A DNA stretch of 39,021 bases from Dehalococcoidales bacterium (GTDB lineage Bacteria > Chloroflexota > Dehalococcoidia > Dehalococcoidales > UBA5760). Positions within the stretch are counted from its first letter, which is position 1. Each line of letters starts with the position of its first letter. Below the pieces are notes generated by a model that was not told where the DNA came from, did not search any database, and saw nothing but the letters and a program-made list of their open reading frames with translations. Both the position numbers and the translations under genes were made by a program. Where the stretch lies: assembly GCA_028717305.1 (NCBI GenBank), contig JAQUOC010000002.1, positions 1-39,021 on the forward strand, read 5' to 3'. Below, in pieces: positions 7,627-16,575 of the stretch.

Positions 7627-8850
7627 GTGGTAAACGTTGATCAGATGGTCTACGTCGGTATCGACATTCATAGTAGGAAACACATTGTAGGTATCATTAC
7701 TAGTACTCTATTGGAGCATGAAGGCACGGCGTGGCAAAATGCAGAAACCTTCATTATTGAGAATACGATTGAAGATTACCAATACCTTGATGCTGCCATC
7801 AAGGCATATGCACCAAGTCATGAGAATGTAGCTATTGCTGTTGATCATACAGGGGGTCACTATTCGGAGCCTATTATCCACTTCTTAGTCGAGCAAGGCT
7901 ATCGGGTATGTTATTTAGAAACAAAAGCGGTCAAGGCCATAAGAGAACGATTCCTCGATCAAGTGAACAAAACCGATAATATTGATGCTATTGGTGCTGC
8001 ATATATACTTTATCTTAGAGATACACACGAGATATCATTTCGTATCGTACCAGTATCACCACAACTGAATTCGACGGCTGCCCTTTTTCGCTCTCTCATA
8101 TTGGAGAGGCAACGGTATATTAAGATGGCTTTGCAGGCAACGAACAGACTACATAACTTCCTACTGGCCGTTTTCCCTGAAGGGGAGGCAAAGTATTTTA
8201 GACAACTGATAAGAATTGCTGATAGATACCCAACTCCCGAGCACATCTTAAACAGTGATGGACTTAAGGAAATCAAAAGACTACGTAAAGCAAATAAGGA
8301 GTCAATATTGGCACTTGCTAGCAAAACAGTAGGTGTCCCCGGTAAGACATATGAGCGTGTAATAAGGGCACTTATTGCACAAAGAAAAGAGTGCTTAGAA
8401 CAATGTGATTTTGTAGACTCGGTGATAAAAGACGAATTATTGGGGCACCCCTATGGCCACATTCTATTGTCGTTCCCACAAATTGGAGAGGTCAGTGCCG
8501 CCACTCTAATCAGTATTGTACAAGACATAGAAAAATGGCCGACCAAACAGAAGCTCAAGAAAGCTCTTGGTGTCTATGGTAGAATATCACAATCAGGCAA
8601 CCGGAAGGGAAAGGCTAAACAGGGGAAAGAGGGGAGTAGGCACGGCCGACGTGTTCTTTTTCAAATATGCCTTGGCAGCGCCTCATCACATAGCCGCGAC
8701 AGTGATTTCAGAGATTTTTATCTGCGTCAGGTAGCACGTGGCAAACCACGAAAGAAAGCACTAGTGAGCACCATGGGTAAGCTGGCTGAGATAATCTATC
8801 ATTGTCTACAATCAGGAGAAGAATATGTCTATCAAGGAATATACAGGTAA
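7627..8850 (+). CDS. IS110-family transposase (recombinase)
   Basis: 407-residue RuvC-like DEDD recombinase. N-terminal DEDD_Tnp_IS110 domain: GIDIHSRKH with the first acidic residue, AVDHTGG, and KTDNIDA carrying the last two aspartates. C-terminal Transposase_20 domain: helix-hairpin-helix SFPQIGEVSAATLIS, then the YGRISQSGNRKGK segment containing the serine expected to attack DNA, and RHGRRVLFQ. The full length suggests it is intact. GTG 7627 is preceded by AGGAG with a nine-base gap; ATG 7645 is an alternative start. It interrupts the left side of the polysaccharide locus and faces the flippase gene convergently. Confidence 0.93.
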   Translation: MVNVDQMVYVGIDIHSRKHIVGIITSTLLEHEGTAWQNAETFIIENTIEDYQYLDAAIKAYAPSHENVAIAVDHTGGHYSEPIIHFLVEQGYRVCYLETKAVKAIRERFLDQVNKTDNIDAIGAAYILYLRDTHEISFRIVPVSPQLNSTAALFRSLILERQRYIKMALQATNRLHNFLLAVFPEGEAKYFRQLIRIADRYPTPEHILNSDGLKEIKRLRKANKESILALASKTVGVPGKTYERVIRALIAQRKECLEQCDFVDSVIKDELLGHPYGHILLSFPQIGEVSAATLISIVQDIEKWPTKQKLKKALGVYGRISQSGNRKGKAKQGKEGSRHGRRVLFQICLGSASSHSRDSDFRDFYLRQVARGKPRKKALVSTMGKLAEIIYHCLQSGEEYVYQGIYR

Positions 8851-8966
8851 TATTTGGTAATATGGTAGCCCTTTATTCTATATTTTGACCCTGGTGAGAT
8901 ATGCCGGGCTGATTATGGTACTATAGCTGCGACAGCAGTTTGAACATCTTACTCGTCAATACTATG

Positions 8967-10478
8967 TCAGCCTTTACGATTAAGATTTCTAGTTTCTTGG
9001 GCTATCTGTTTGATTACTAACCACACGCTGTTCCACTTCAGTTCTCTTAATAATATAAGCATCGCACAGTTTATCACTATTCCTAGAAGTATGCCTGCAG
9101 CTAGGTTTATTATACTAGATGAAGTTAAGCTGTCGGCCACGTGGTATACTACCCATCCCATCACTGCAGAAGCAACTACGATCCTTGCTAAAGACTTAAA
9201 GGGGAATTCCCACGTGAAGAAACGCTTTGAGGCAAAGGCAGTGGCTACTAGAAGGAAAGCATAAGAAACTAATGTAGTTACAGCAGCAGCAATATATCCG
9301 TATTTAGGGACTAACCATAGATTAAGTCCTATATTCAATAACCCAGCACTTAGAACACAATATGCTGAAATGTTGGTTTTTTTATACAGATTAAGTCCTA
9401 ATTGTGCCCACCATTGAAGTCCAAGTAATAAAGTACCAAAAGCAATCAATGGGATAATTAAGTATCCCTCATGGTACGCAGAGTCGGTAAACACAGTAAT
9501 AATTGGCTTTGACAAAACAGTCAAGCCTACAGCCGCTGGAATAACGAGGAGGATATAGTAACGCGTCAGCCTGCCAACAAGCTGCTGTGTAAGCGTTTTC
9601 CCTTCGTTCTCCCACATGTTTACTATAAGAGGATAGCCCGCTAAAGTGAATAGGACTCCAAACATACTCAAAGCCTGATAACTAATGCTGTAACTTGCAG
9701 AATATAATCCCATCTCGTAACTTCCACGATACAACTCTATTACATACCGGTCGGAGAAGTTCATGATCCAAGCTGCCAAAGTCGCGATTATTAATGGTGC
9801 GCTGTATTTTGCCATCTCTACAGCCATGGTTTTGGAAAATGTGCTTCTTCCGCTTGGCAGTCTGTTAAAGGCGGTACGATAAAGAAATGGTATTGCAATT
9901 GTTAGGGCTGCGGCGGAACCCCAAACCAATCCATCTGTACCTCTATTTCCCCAAAATACGATTGCCAAACCGAATAGTAATCCCGCTCCGGCATGCCAGG
10001 TGGTGAAGCGACTGTATTCGGTTGCCTTTTGTCTAGCGATTAGTAAATATGTCAGGGTACTGAAGATTGAGATAGCTACAAAAAGTATGATTCCGATGGA
10101 CATTAAAGAATATAAATCCACGGGAATAGTGGGTTTTATTATTTGAAGAGAGATAAAGAATCCTACGGCTATTCCTGTGACACAAAGAAACGTTCCTTTT
10201 ATGAAAGTGCCTCGAAAGGTTTCTAGACTATTTTCCTTTTCATATTGTGGGAAAAACCTTAGCGCGGCTGTACCCAATAGCGTTGTGGGAATAAGTGATA
10301 AGCCGCTTACGGTTGCTAGTACAAGAATGTAGTTACCGTAAACATCTGGCTCAAATAGTCTAGTAATAATTGGGATAGCTATAAGACCTATTACCGGAGG
10401 AAAGATTCTAGAGGGCAGGTATCTAACCATATTTCTAAAGAACGTGCTCAGTATTAGCGGGGATTTGTCATTTTCCAT
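8967..10478 (-). CDS. Wzx-type polysaccharide flippase
   Basis: 503-residue integral membrane protein of the polysaccharide-transport (MOP/MATE-like) superfamily, with about 12-14 hydrophobic helices evenly spread over its length and the N-terminal pattern FRNMVRYLPSRIFPPVIGLIAIPIITRLF typical in layout of O-antigen flippases (RLFEPDVYGNY follows). It would move undecaprenyl-linked repeat units across the inner membrane. It is the last gene of the polysaccharide operon, 141 bases after the P-loop/methyltransferase gene, and its 3' end faces the IS110 element. No polymerase (Wzy) or ligase is recognisable in the cluster. Confidence 0.9.
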   Translation of the reverse strand: MENDKSPLILSTFFRNMVRYLPSRIFPPVIGLIAIPIITRLFEPDVYGNYILVLATVSGLSLIPTTLLGTAALRFFPQYEKENSLETFRGTFIKGTFLCVTGIAVGFFISLQIIKPTIPVDLYSLMSIGIILFVAISIFSTLTYLLIARQKATEYSRFTTWHAGAGLLFGLAIVFWGNRGTDGLVWGSAAALTIAIPFLYRTAFNRLPSGRSTFSKTMAVEMAKYSAPLIIATLAAWIMNFSDRYVIELYRGSYEMGLYSASYSISYQALSMFGVLFTLAGYPLIVNMWENEGKTLTQQLVGRLTRYYILLVIPAAVGLTVLSKPIITVFTDSAYHEGYLIIPLIAFGTLLLGLQWWAQLGLNLYKKTNISAYCVLSAGLLNIGLNLWLVPKYGYIAAAVTTLVSYAFLLVATAFASKRFFTWEFPFKSLARIVVASAVMGWVVYHVADSLTSSSIINLAAGILLGIVINCAMLILLRELKWNSVWLVIKQIAQETRNLNRKG

Positions 10479-10619
10479 AAAATTGGGCTCTTTTCTTAAC
10501 GAGGAGTGTTTTTATTTTCAACGTTGCTCGTTCTTTGTAGAATAGAATCTTGTAGTAACTCTTTCCCCATAGGGATTTCGAATCTGACATATTTCTAGCC
10601 TTCCGGTAATGGTATTTAT

Positions 10620-11885
10620 CTAGCTATGATAACCAGAGACTGGCTTTCTCAATTTGCTTATAACCCAAAGAAGGGGGCGTCTAAGTCTGAGTTTGATGAC
10701 CGTTTTTACCAAAGCGTTCTTTATTGATTTCTTCGCACTTGCCCTACGGTAAGTGTATTGATAAGCGTCCGGAATTACTTTGGATATCCCAACGGTGTTC
10801 TGTGGGTTAGAAAAGATTATTATTTTTCTTCCTTCACGGTGAGAATTCGTCTCTGCGGTAATCTTGAAATTGAATCGATCTGCATATTGTGTAATGATAG
10901 TTTCCTGAGTCAATGGTATTTCAAATACGATTAGTCTGCCAGCCCTAAATATATTTTCCAGTGCTTTCGGTATATCCGAAATATGGTGCAATACGTTTAA
11001 TACTAAAACTATATCGTAGATATGTTTGGCAGTAAGATTAACGATATCTTCTTGGTGGAAACGCGCTTTTGAATTTTTAATCCAAGCAATCCGACGGCAG
11101 ATCTCAATAGCATTTTCGTTTATTTCAACTCCAACTACGTTTTGCGCACCTGTTTCCTCAACCATAAAACTGAAGAATCCATGAAAGCAGGCAAGATCCA
11201 AAACGTCCTTACCCCTGAAGTCAATGATGGAATTAAGCCGTTCCCATGTCTTATTACTATCAGAGTACCCGGGTATTTGCAGCCCGGATGGTAACTCAAT
11301 TTCCTGATAGTATTTGTCGTGGGGCATTTTATCGAGGTATGAAAAAAATAGTAGTTCTCGCCAACGCTGATTCCAGTCATCTTTTGAAATGAACTGGAAA
11401 CCGTTCGTTGTGTCTACAAATAGAGGGTTATCTGTTGTAACAACAGTTTCGAATAGAGATTGTGTGACCTGTTTAATTTCGCTCTCTTCATGATACGATG
11501 TTATGTGTCTTTTATGCGCCTTACTCTCTTGCCTGTTGTGAATCACATGAGGGGCTGCAAAGCAAAGGCATAACTGAATGTTGCAATTAGTTTTTTCTCT
11601 TAAATATGCAAAGGGTGGGTCAATAACTCGTTCTTGTCCGTATATTGGTACTTGGTATCCATCCATTACAAATAGATTTTTCGTTCTTCTTTGAATTATT
11701 GAAGTTAGTCTTTCCACAAAAGTGTCAAATCTGCTGACATTATTTCTATTATCCTCAAAGTACAATAATTCGAAATCTAAGTATTCCCCGTCATTATTCT
11801 TGGCATACCATTTGGAAAAGGTTGTTTTCCCAGCACCATAATCGCCTAGGGCCACAACCAACTTTCTGTATATTTCAGACCCCAT
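10620..11885 (-). CDS. P-loop kinase-like / CmoB-like methyltransferase fusion
   Basis: 421-residue two-domain protein. Residues 1 to about 190 form a small P-loop nucleotide-binding domain with Walker A GDYGAGKTT and a hydrophobic strand NLFVMDGYQV that could be Walker B. Residues from about 200 form a class I SAM methyltransferase: motif I VLDLACFHGFFSF, VVGVEINENAIE and IVLVLNVLHHISD. The linker YYQEIELPSGLQIPGY resembles the entry to CmoB-type methyltransferases. The basic C-terminal end (KLRLRRPLLWVISKLRKP) may contact the membrane. I choose ATG 11885, which has GGAG ten bases upstream and starts after the preceding GT4 stop; the frame is open back to 11981. Within a polysaccharide operon it may modify a sugar, for instance by phosphorylation and methylation, but the substrate is unknown. 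Confidence 0.75.
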   Translation of the reverse strand: MGSEIYRKLVVALGDYGAGKTTFSKWYAKNNDGEYLDFELLYFEDNRNNVSRFDTFVERLTSIIQRRTKNLFVMDGYQVPIYGQERVIDPPFAYLREKTNCNIQLCLCFAAPHVIHNRQESKAHKRHITSYHEESEIKQVTQSLFETVVTTDNPLFVDTTNGFQFISKDDWNQRWRELLFFSYLDKMPHDKYYQEIELPSGLQIPGYSDSNKTWERLNSIIDFRGKDVLDLACFHGFFSFMVEETGAQNVVGVEINENAIEICRRIAWIKNSKARFHQEDIVNLTAKHIYDIVLVLNVLHHISDIPKALENIFRAGRLIVFEIPLTQETIITQYADRFNFKITAETNSHREGRKIIIFSNPQNTVGISKVIPDAYQYTYRRASAKKSIKNALVKTVIKLRLRRPLLWVISKLRKPVSGYHS

Positions 11886-11919
11886 CTTAGTATTACTCCC
11901 GACAAATAAATTGCATTTA

Positions 11920-13194
11920 CTATCGTTTCTTCTTACAGTGTCGTTTTGCATGGTTTTCCAGTAGCTGCTTATATGCATCAATTAGCTTGTCGCCCAATTT
12001 TTCCCATTCGTATTCGGCGATGAACTTCTCTCGCGCATTTCTGCCTATATTATCTCTGATATTAGGATTTTCAATAAGCAGCGAAATCTTTTGAGCTATA
12101 TCATCTGCTTCTGGCTTTGCAAGTAAGCCGGTTTCTTCATGTATTATTACACCATCAATACTATCTAATTGAGTAGCCACTATAGGTTTTGCCATAGCCA
12201 TATATTCAAATATCTTGATGGGGCTACCCGCTCTGCAGGTGAGAGTGTATGGCATGGGATTTACACATATATCTGAAGCAGCGATAAAATTTGGTATAGC
12301 ATCGGGAGACTGCGGGCCACTAAATATGACTTTGTCCTCTATCCCCAGTTGGGCAACTCTATTTTTGAAGGCCATGATTTCGCTATCTTGTTCGAACTCC
12401 GTTCTTTCCCTGTCTCTGTGAAATCCTACAATCATTAGTTTTGCCTTCTCATTTGTGGCGGAAACCTTGGACATAGCCTCCAACAAAATATTGATGCCGT
12501 ATGCTTTACAAACTAGACCTTGGTATAAGATGACTACAGAATCTTCAAGGCCGTATTTCTTCCTTACTGTCCTTGCTTCTATGTCAGGATGGAAAATACT
12601 GGCGCTTGCCCCGCAGGGTATTATCGATATTTTCTCTGGTGACATACCTTTCGATATCAGCATTTTGCCTGTTAAATTAGTGGCTATGACCATATCAGCC
12701 CGTAACGGCATTGTATTCTGAACAAATAAACCTAATCTCGTAATAGGTGAATCCAGGTTCATTTGTCCAGTATCAATCCCAAAATGCATTACAAGGTCGC
12801 TAAATTCTAACACTAAAGGCTTGCGGCATAATCTTGCGACAAACCACCCTGGTAATCCACAAGTCAAAGTTGGATTGAAGACATGAATGATGTCTATATC
12901 GTGATTCTTGACCAATTGCCTTAACTTGTTAGTAGTCCTGAGGATTAAAGAACTGCCAGGGACGTATGGGAGTGACTTTAGTAAAACATTACTATTCGGG
13001 CCCATTTTGTAAATATGGAAACCTTCATATAACTCGTATTTATCGCTGGATTTTAATGTCGGGAGCATCATTATGATCATATGTCCCATTTTTTGGACGT
13101 GTTTTAAAAGAGGTAACATTCTCCTTACACCACCATCAAGTGCGAGAGGTGAGGTAGGGGGATAATTCAATGAACCTATAAAGAGGATATTCAT
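11920..13194 (-). CDS. GT4-family glycosyltransferase
   Basis: 424-residue GT-B fold glycosyltransferase. The N-terminal domain begins MNILFIGSLNYPP and has the glycine-rich acceptor loop LDGGVRRMLPLL. The C-terminal Glycos_transf_1 domain includes VVILYQGLVCKAYGINILLEA, ASDICVNPMPY and the sugar-nucleotide motif SPIKIFEYMAMAKPIVA with the family glutamate region. It probably adds one sugar of the repeat unit on the cytoplasmic face of the membrane, though donor and acceptor cannot be read from sequence. It lies 105 bases after the previous GT4 gene and 34 bases before the fusion gene, in AT-rich DNA. Confidence 0.9.
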   Translation of the reverse strand: MNILFIGSLNYPPTSPLALDGGVRRMLPLLKHVQKMGHMIIMMLPTLKSSDKYELYEGFHIYKMGPNSNVLLKSLPYVPGSSLILRTTNKLRQLVKNHDIDIIHVFNPTLTCGLPGWFVARLCRKPLVLEFSDLVMHFGIDTGQMNLDSPITRLGLFVQNTMPLRADMVIATNLTGKMLISKGMSPEKISIIPCGASASIFHPDIEARTVRKKYGLEDSVVILYQGLVCKAYGINILLEAMSKVSATNEKAKLMIVGFHRDRERTEFEQDSEIMAFKNRVAQLGIEDKVIFSGPQSPDAIPNFIAASDICVNPMPYTLTCRAGSPIKIFEYMAMAKPIVATQLDSIDGVIIHEETGLLAKPEADDIAQKISLLIENPNIRDNIGRNAREKFIAEYEWEKLGDKLIDAYKQLLENHAKRHCKKKR

Positions 13195-13299
13195 TTGGTG
13201 CCTCGAACATAATATTCCATATTGATATAAGTAGATATCTCTGCGTAGTTAATCAATAGATCTTATTCCATTTCGATTTATCACAGAATTGAGTACCCC

Positions 13300-14457
13300 T
13301 CATTTTTGTGATTGACATGTCTTGTATGTGTTCTCTACTTGGCATGCTATCTGTGGCCATTGTAGATTATTATTGATGTATTCCCTCCCTTCTTGTGCCA
13401 TACTACGTACTTCAGCGGTGCAAGTCAGACACTTTATCATTCTTTTCTTTAATCCATCGACGTTGTTATATTCCACCAAGTAACCGGCGCCGCTTTTCCG
13501 AATCCACTCACTACATCCGCATTTGTCAGTTACTATAACCGGAGTACCACACATTATCACTTCGAATGGCACCAACCCAAATACTTCGTATATTGAAGGA
13601 ACCACTAAAACATCAGCATCAACATAGGCAGAGAGTTTTTCCTTTCCTGCTAAATATCCTGTGAAAATTATCTTGTCACGGTAAGGTTGAGTTTTAGACA
13701 TCTTTCTGATTTCATCTTCATAGCCATCATCTGGTCCGGCAATAACCAGTACGGCATTATGTAACTCTTTTGTTAACTCAGCAAATGATTTGATTAAAAA
13801 ATCCAGCCCCTTTATCTTGTGAATACGTCCTAGGAATAGGATCATCTTCTTACCATTTATGTTGTTTATCTTCTTGAATTGCCCTGGTTTTGGAAGATTA
13901 TTGAATGATTCAATATCAAGCCCGTTTGGGATCATGTCTATTTTATCTTTTGGAACACCCATCCGTTCATATTCTTCTATTTCGCTGCTTGAGAGTGCTA
14001 TCACTCTAGATGCGTTTCTTATGATTTTGAAACCGATTAGCCTATCTGAAATTTTATTAACCCATTTTTTCCCTAGTACCCTTGCTAGTCCACCATGAGC
14101 TTGGAATACATAAGGAACTTCGTACTTTCTAGCATAGTAGCAGGCGACAGCATTTTGAAACGTTATATAATTATGCAAATGAAGTACATCAAAATCCTTG
14201 ATTTTTCGTCGTAGTTGGCAGATCATACCTGGTGTAATAATAAGGCCGTGGAGTTGTCTCGGTAGGATACTATGGAAGTGATAAACCCTAACAGATTTCA
14301 ATGAGTTGGTGAATTTATGGTCCATCTCGAAATCGCTAGAATATATGGTAACTTCATGCCCTCTTTGTGTTAATGCTTTTGCGAGCTGATAGGCAGCCTC
14401 AATAGAGCCTCCTCCATGTATTGGGGAAAAAAAGTGAATCACTTGTAGAATTTTCAT
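13300..14457 (-). CDS. GT4-family glycosyltransferase
   Basis: 385-residue retaining GT-B glycosyltransferase. N-terminal MKILQVIHFFSPIHGGGSIEAAYQLA carries the glycine-rich loop; VPYVFQAHGGL follows. The C-terminal domain has MILFLGRIHKIKGLDFLIKSF, VIAGPDDGYEDEI and the donor-binding VVPSIYEVFGLVPFEVIMCGTPVI with its E-x7-E pattern. The start overlaps the end of the 2-epimerase gene by four bases (ATGA), so translation is probably coupled. The acceptor is unknown; the coupling suggests it could transfer the N-acetyl amino sugar made by the three genes before it. Confidence 0.92.
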   Translation of the reverse strand: MKILQVIHFFSPIHGGGSIEAAYQLAKALTQRGHEVTIYSSDFEMDHKFTNSLKSVRVYHFHSILPRQLHGLIITPGMICQLRRKIKDFDVLHLHNYITFQNAVACYYARKYEVPYVFQAHGGLARVLGKKWVNKISDRLIGFKIIRNASRVIALSSSEIEEYERMGVPKDKIDMIPNGLDIESFNNLPKPGQFKKINNINGKKMILFLGRIHKIKGLDFLIKSFAELTKELHNAVLVIAGPDDGYEDEIRKMSKTQPYRDKIIFTGYLAGKEKLSAYVDADVLVVPSIYEVFGLVPFEVIMCGTPVIVTDKCGCSEWIRKSGAGYLVEYNNVDGLKKRMIKCLTCTAEVRSMAQEGREYINNNLQWPQIACQVENTYKTCQSQK

Positions 14458-15539
14458 GTCTTAAAATATCCCAGGATAATCTTGATCACCTTCGCGGAAA
14501 CATTGCGAGTCAAATATTCTAACGGGGGTTCCCAGTTAGTATTTTCGTCCAGTGCAATCTCTACCGCTCTTAATACTGTGTCTGGTGTAACACTAGCTAG
14601 TATGTTGCTCCCGCTCTCCAAGGTTTCCGGTCTTTCGGTAACATCCCTAATGGTGGTATTGGGAACCTTGAAGATGCAGCATTCTTCTTGAACTGTGCCG
14701 CTGTCGGTGATAACGCAGTACGCGTTTTTCTCCAGTGTAATGAAATTAAAAAAGCCAAACGGTTCGATAAATCGGATATTCTGGTCGCATTCTTTCAGTC
14801 CGAACTGAGTCATTCTGTTTTTTGTTCTTGGGTGTAGGCTACAGATAATCGGCATTTGGTATTTCTTTTCTAAGTTATCCAGGCTTTGAAGTAGGTTCTT
14901 GAGCCTGTTTTCATCGTCGACGTTCTCAGCCCGGTGCATTGTGACTAAGAAGTATCCACCTTTCTCTAATCCCAATTTATCCAGTATCCGACTATGTTCT
15001 ATCTTTTTGCTATAGTATTCGATGACTTCATATATCGGGTTACCGATAACGAAGATCTTATCAATGGGCAACCCCTCGTTAAGAAGATTTTCCTTGCTCC
15101 GGTGAGTATAGGGGAGAAGTATGGTGCTTGAGTGGTCAATAACCCTCCGGTTGATCTCCTCGGGGACACGATAATCAAAACAGCGGTTACCTGCCTCCAT
15201 GTGAAAGACCGAGATATTCATTCTTCTGGCTATGATACTCACTAACCCGCTGTTTGTATCCCCTAGAATCAAGATGGCATCCGGTTTCTCAGTGCGGAGT
15301 ATTGGTCCAATCTTACTGAATATCAAGCCGATCTGTTCTGCGAAACTCTGTGATTCAACTCCCAGACGATAATTAGGTTCTCTTAGACCCAGGTCACGAA
15401 AGAATACTGTGCTCAAACTGTCCGTAAAATTCTGGCCGGTATGTACTAAAATATGGTCGCAGTACTTGTCCAGCTTATTTATAGTCAGGCTTAATCTGAT
15501 GATTTCCGGCCTGGTGCCTAGGATGGTCATAACCTTCAT
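14454..15539 (-). CDS. UDP-GlcNAc 2-epimerase family enzyme (FnlC/CapG/WbjD-like)
   Basis: 361-residue non-hydrolysing UDP-N-acetylglucosamine 2-epimerase family protein. Recognised motifs in order: LGTRPEIIRLS, HTGQNFTDSL, LILGDTNSG, HMEAGNRCFDYRVPEEINRR, TMHRAENVDDENRL, SLHPRTKNR and ITDSGTVQEECC. Within this operon it follows a CapE/FnlA-like dehydratase and an RmlD-like reductase, so its most likely role is the final C2 epimerisation giving UDP-L-FucNAc or UDP-L-QuiNAc, and not production of UDP-ManNAc. It starts ten bases after the dehydratase gene and overlaps the next glycosyltransferase by four bases. Confidence 0.9.
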   Translation of the reverse strand: MKVMTILGTRPEIIRLSLTINKLDKYCDHILVHTGQNFTDSLSTVFFRDLGLREPNYRLGVESQSFAEQIGLIFSKIGPILRTEKPDAILILGDTNSGLVSIIARRMNISVFHMEAGNRCFDYRVPEEINRRVIDHSSTILLPYTHRSKENLLNEGLPIDKIFVIGNPIYEVIEYYSKKIEHSRILDKLGLEKGGYFLVTMHRAENVDDENRLKNLLQSLDNLEKKYQMPIICSLHPRTKNRMTQFGLKECDQNIRFIEPFGFFNFITLEKNAYCVITDSGTVQEECCIFKVPNTTIRDVTERPETLESGSNILASVTPDTVLRAVEIALDENTNWEPPLEYLTRNVSAKVIKIILGYFKT

Positions 15540-15549
15540 TTTTCCTACC

Positions 15550-16575
15550 TCACAAGTTAAGATAGCCGCCTACCTGTAAAAACCCTTTCAGTTTATCCTT
15601 GGTCATAGTGTTATCAGCAGATGAGAGCTCTTTAGCCAGTACCGGTCTTTTTATCTTTACCTTACGAATCTTGGGCAGTACCGGACAGATTACGTAGTAG
15701 TCCCCGCGCTTGATCGTTCGTGGTATCTCCTCTTCGGAAACCAGTATCTCGTGTATTTTCTCGCCCGGTCGTACTCCTATCACTCTGATATTAATCTTCT
15801 TGTCGCCGATCATAACTTCGGCTAGGTCCAACATATTGGCTGAAGAGAGTATCGGTACGTATATATCACCGGCTTCTGCCGAACGGATCGTCTCAATAAT
15901 GAGATTGATAGCATTATCCATGGTAATCATGAATCTGGACATTTCTTTACTGGTGATGGTGACTGGGCCGCCAGATCTTATTTGCTCTTGAAATAGTGGA
16001 ATTACCGAGCCCCTGGAGGCGATAACGTTTCCGTATCTTACGCAGATAAACCTGGTCTTCGGACAGATAAGATTAGCTTCCACAACCAGCCGTTCTTGTA
16101 TCGCCTTGCACATTCCGTAGGTATTGACTGGTTTACATGCCTTGTCTGTGGAAACAGCCAGCATGGTCTCAACGTTGTTTTCTGTTTCCAGAATAGCCCT
16201 GATGATATTCTGCGCACCCAGAATATTCGTTTTGACCGACTCGAAGGGGAAGTACTCTCCTATTGGAACCTGTTTTAATGCCGCGGCGTTTATTATCACG
16301 TCAGCTTTTTTTACGACTCTGACCACTGACTCGTAGTCTCTGACATCCCCGATGCAAAAATTGAGAACATCGTCCCCATAGTAAAATATGTCATCGGTGG
16401 CTGATCTCACCTTCTTCCATTCAATCTCCATAGCATATTGCTTATCCTCATCCCTTGAAAAGACAATAACATGTTTGGGAGTACCAAATTTACCTGTCAT
16501 AATACTATGGACCAGATTCTTGCCTAAGGAGCCGGTGCCTCCGGTAATCAATATTCTCTTATCTTGAAAAATCAT
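15550..16575 (-). CDS. UDP-GlcNAc 4,6-dehydratase/epimerase (FnlA/CapE-like)
   Basis: 341-residue extended short-chain dehydrogenase/reductase of the CapD/CapE/WbjB group. The NAD-binding loop is ILITGGTGSLGKNLV, followed by AALKQVPIGE, VSTDKACKPVNTYG with the Y-x3-K pair (YGMCK), VRYGNVIASRGSVIPLF, and RPGEKIHEILVSEEE near the end. It should convert UDP-GlcNAc to a 4-keto-6-deoxy intermediate, with epimerisation in the CapE/FnlA branch. The start overlaps the reductase gene by 17 bases; GGAGGG three bases before ATG 16575 supports it. The three-gene order reductase, dehydratase, 2-epimerase defines an L-FucNAc/L-QuiNAc-type pathway. Confidence 0.9.
   Translation of the reverse strand: MIFQDKRILITGGTGSLGKNLVHSIMTGKFGTPKHVIVFSRDEDKQYAMEIEWKKVRSATDDIFYYGDDVLNFCIGDVRDYESVVRVVKKADVIINAAALKQVPIGEYFPFESVKTNILGAQNIIRAILETENNVETMLAVSTDKACKPVNTYGMCKAIQERLVVEANLICPKTRFICVRYGNVIASRGSVIPLFQEQIRSGGPVTITSKEMSRFMITMDNAINLIIETIRSAEAGDIYVPILSSANMLDLAEVMIGDKKINIRVIGVRPGEKIHEILVSEEEIPRTIKRGDYYVICPVLPKIRKVKIKRPVLAKELSSADNTMTKDKLKGFLQVGGYLNL

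Larger units (their letters stand above)
7176..8876 (+). mobile_element. IS110-family insertion sequence (boundaries tentative)
   Basis: The element consists of a DEDD transposase gene (7627-8850) and a noncoding left region of about 440 bases. IS110 elements lack clear terminal inverted repeats and normally make no target duplications, so the ends cannot be fixed by eye. The left limit is set where the truncated dehydrogenase loses homology. CTTTAT occurs at 7176-7181 and again at 8871-8876 and may mark the core shared by both ends; this is a weak, short match. Confidence 0.6.

Noticed and set aside
8940..9020. Short plus-strand frame reading MNILLVNT, like the start of a glycosyltransferase
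   Set aside because: Only about eight residues look right, it needs a TTG start without a ribosome site, and it runs into the flippase gene antisense. Too little to call a gene remnant.
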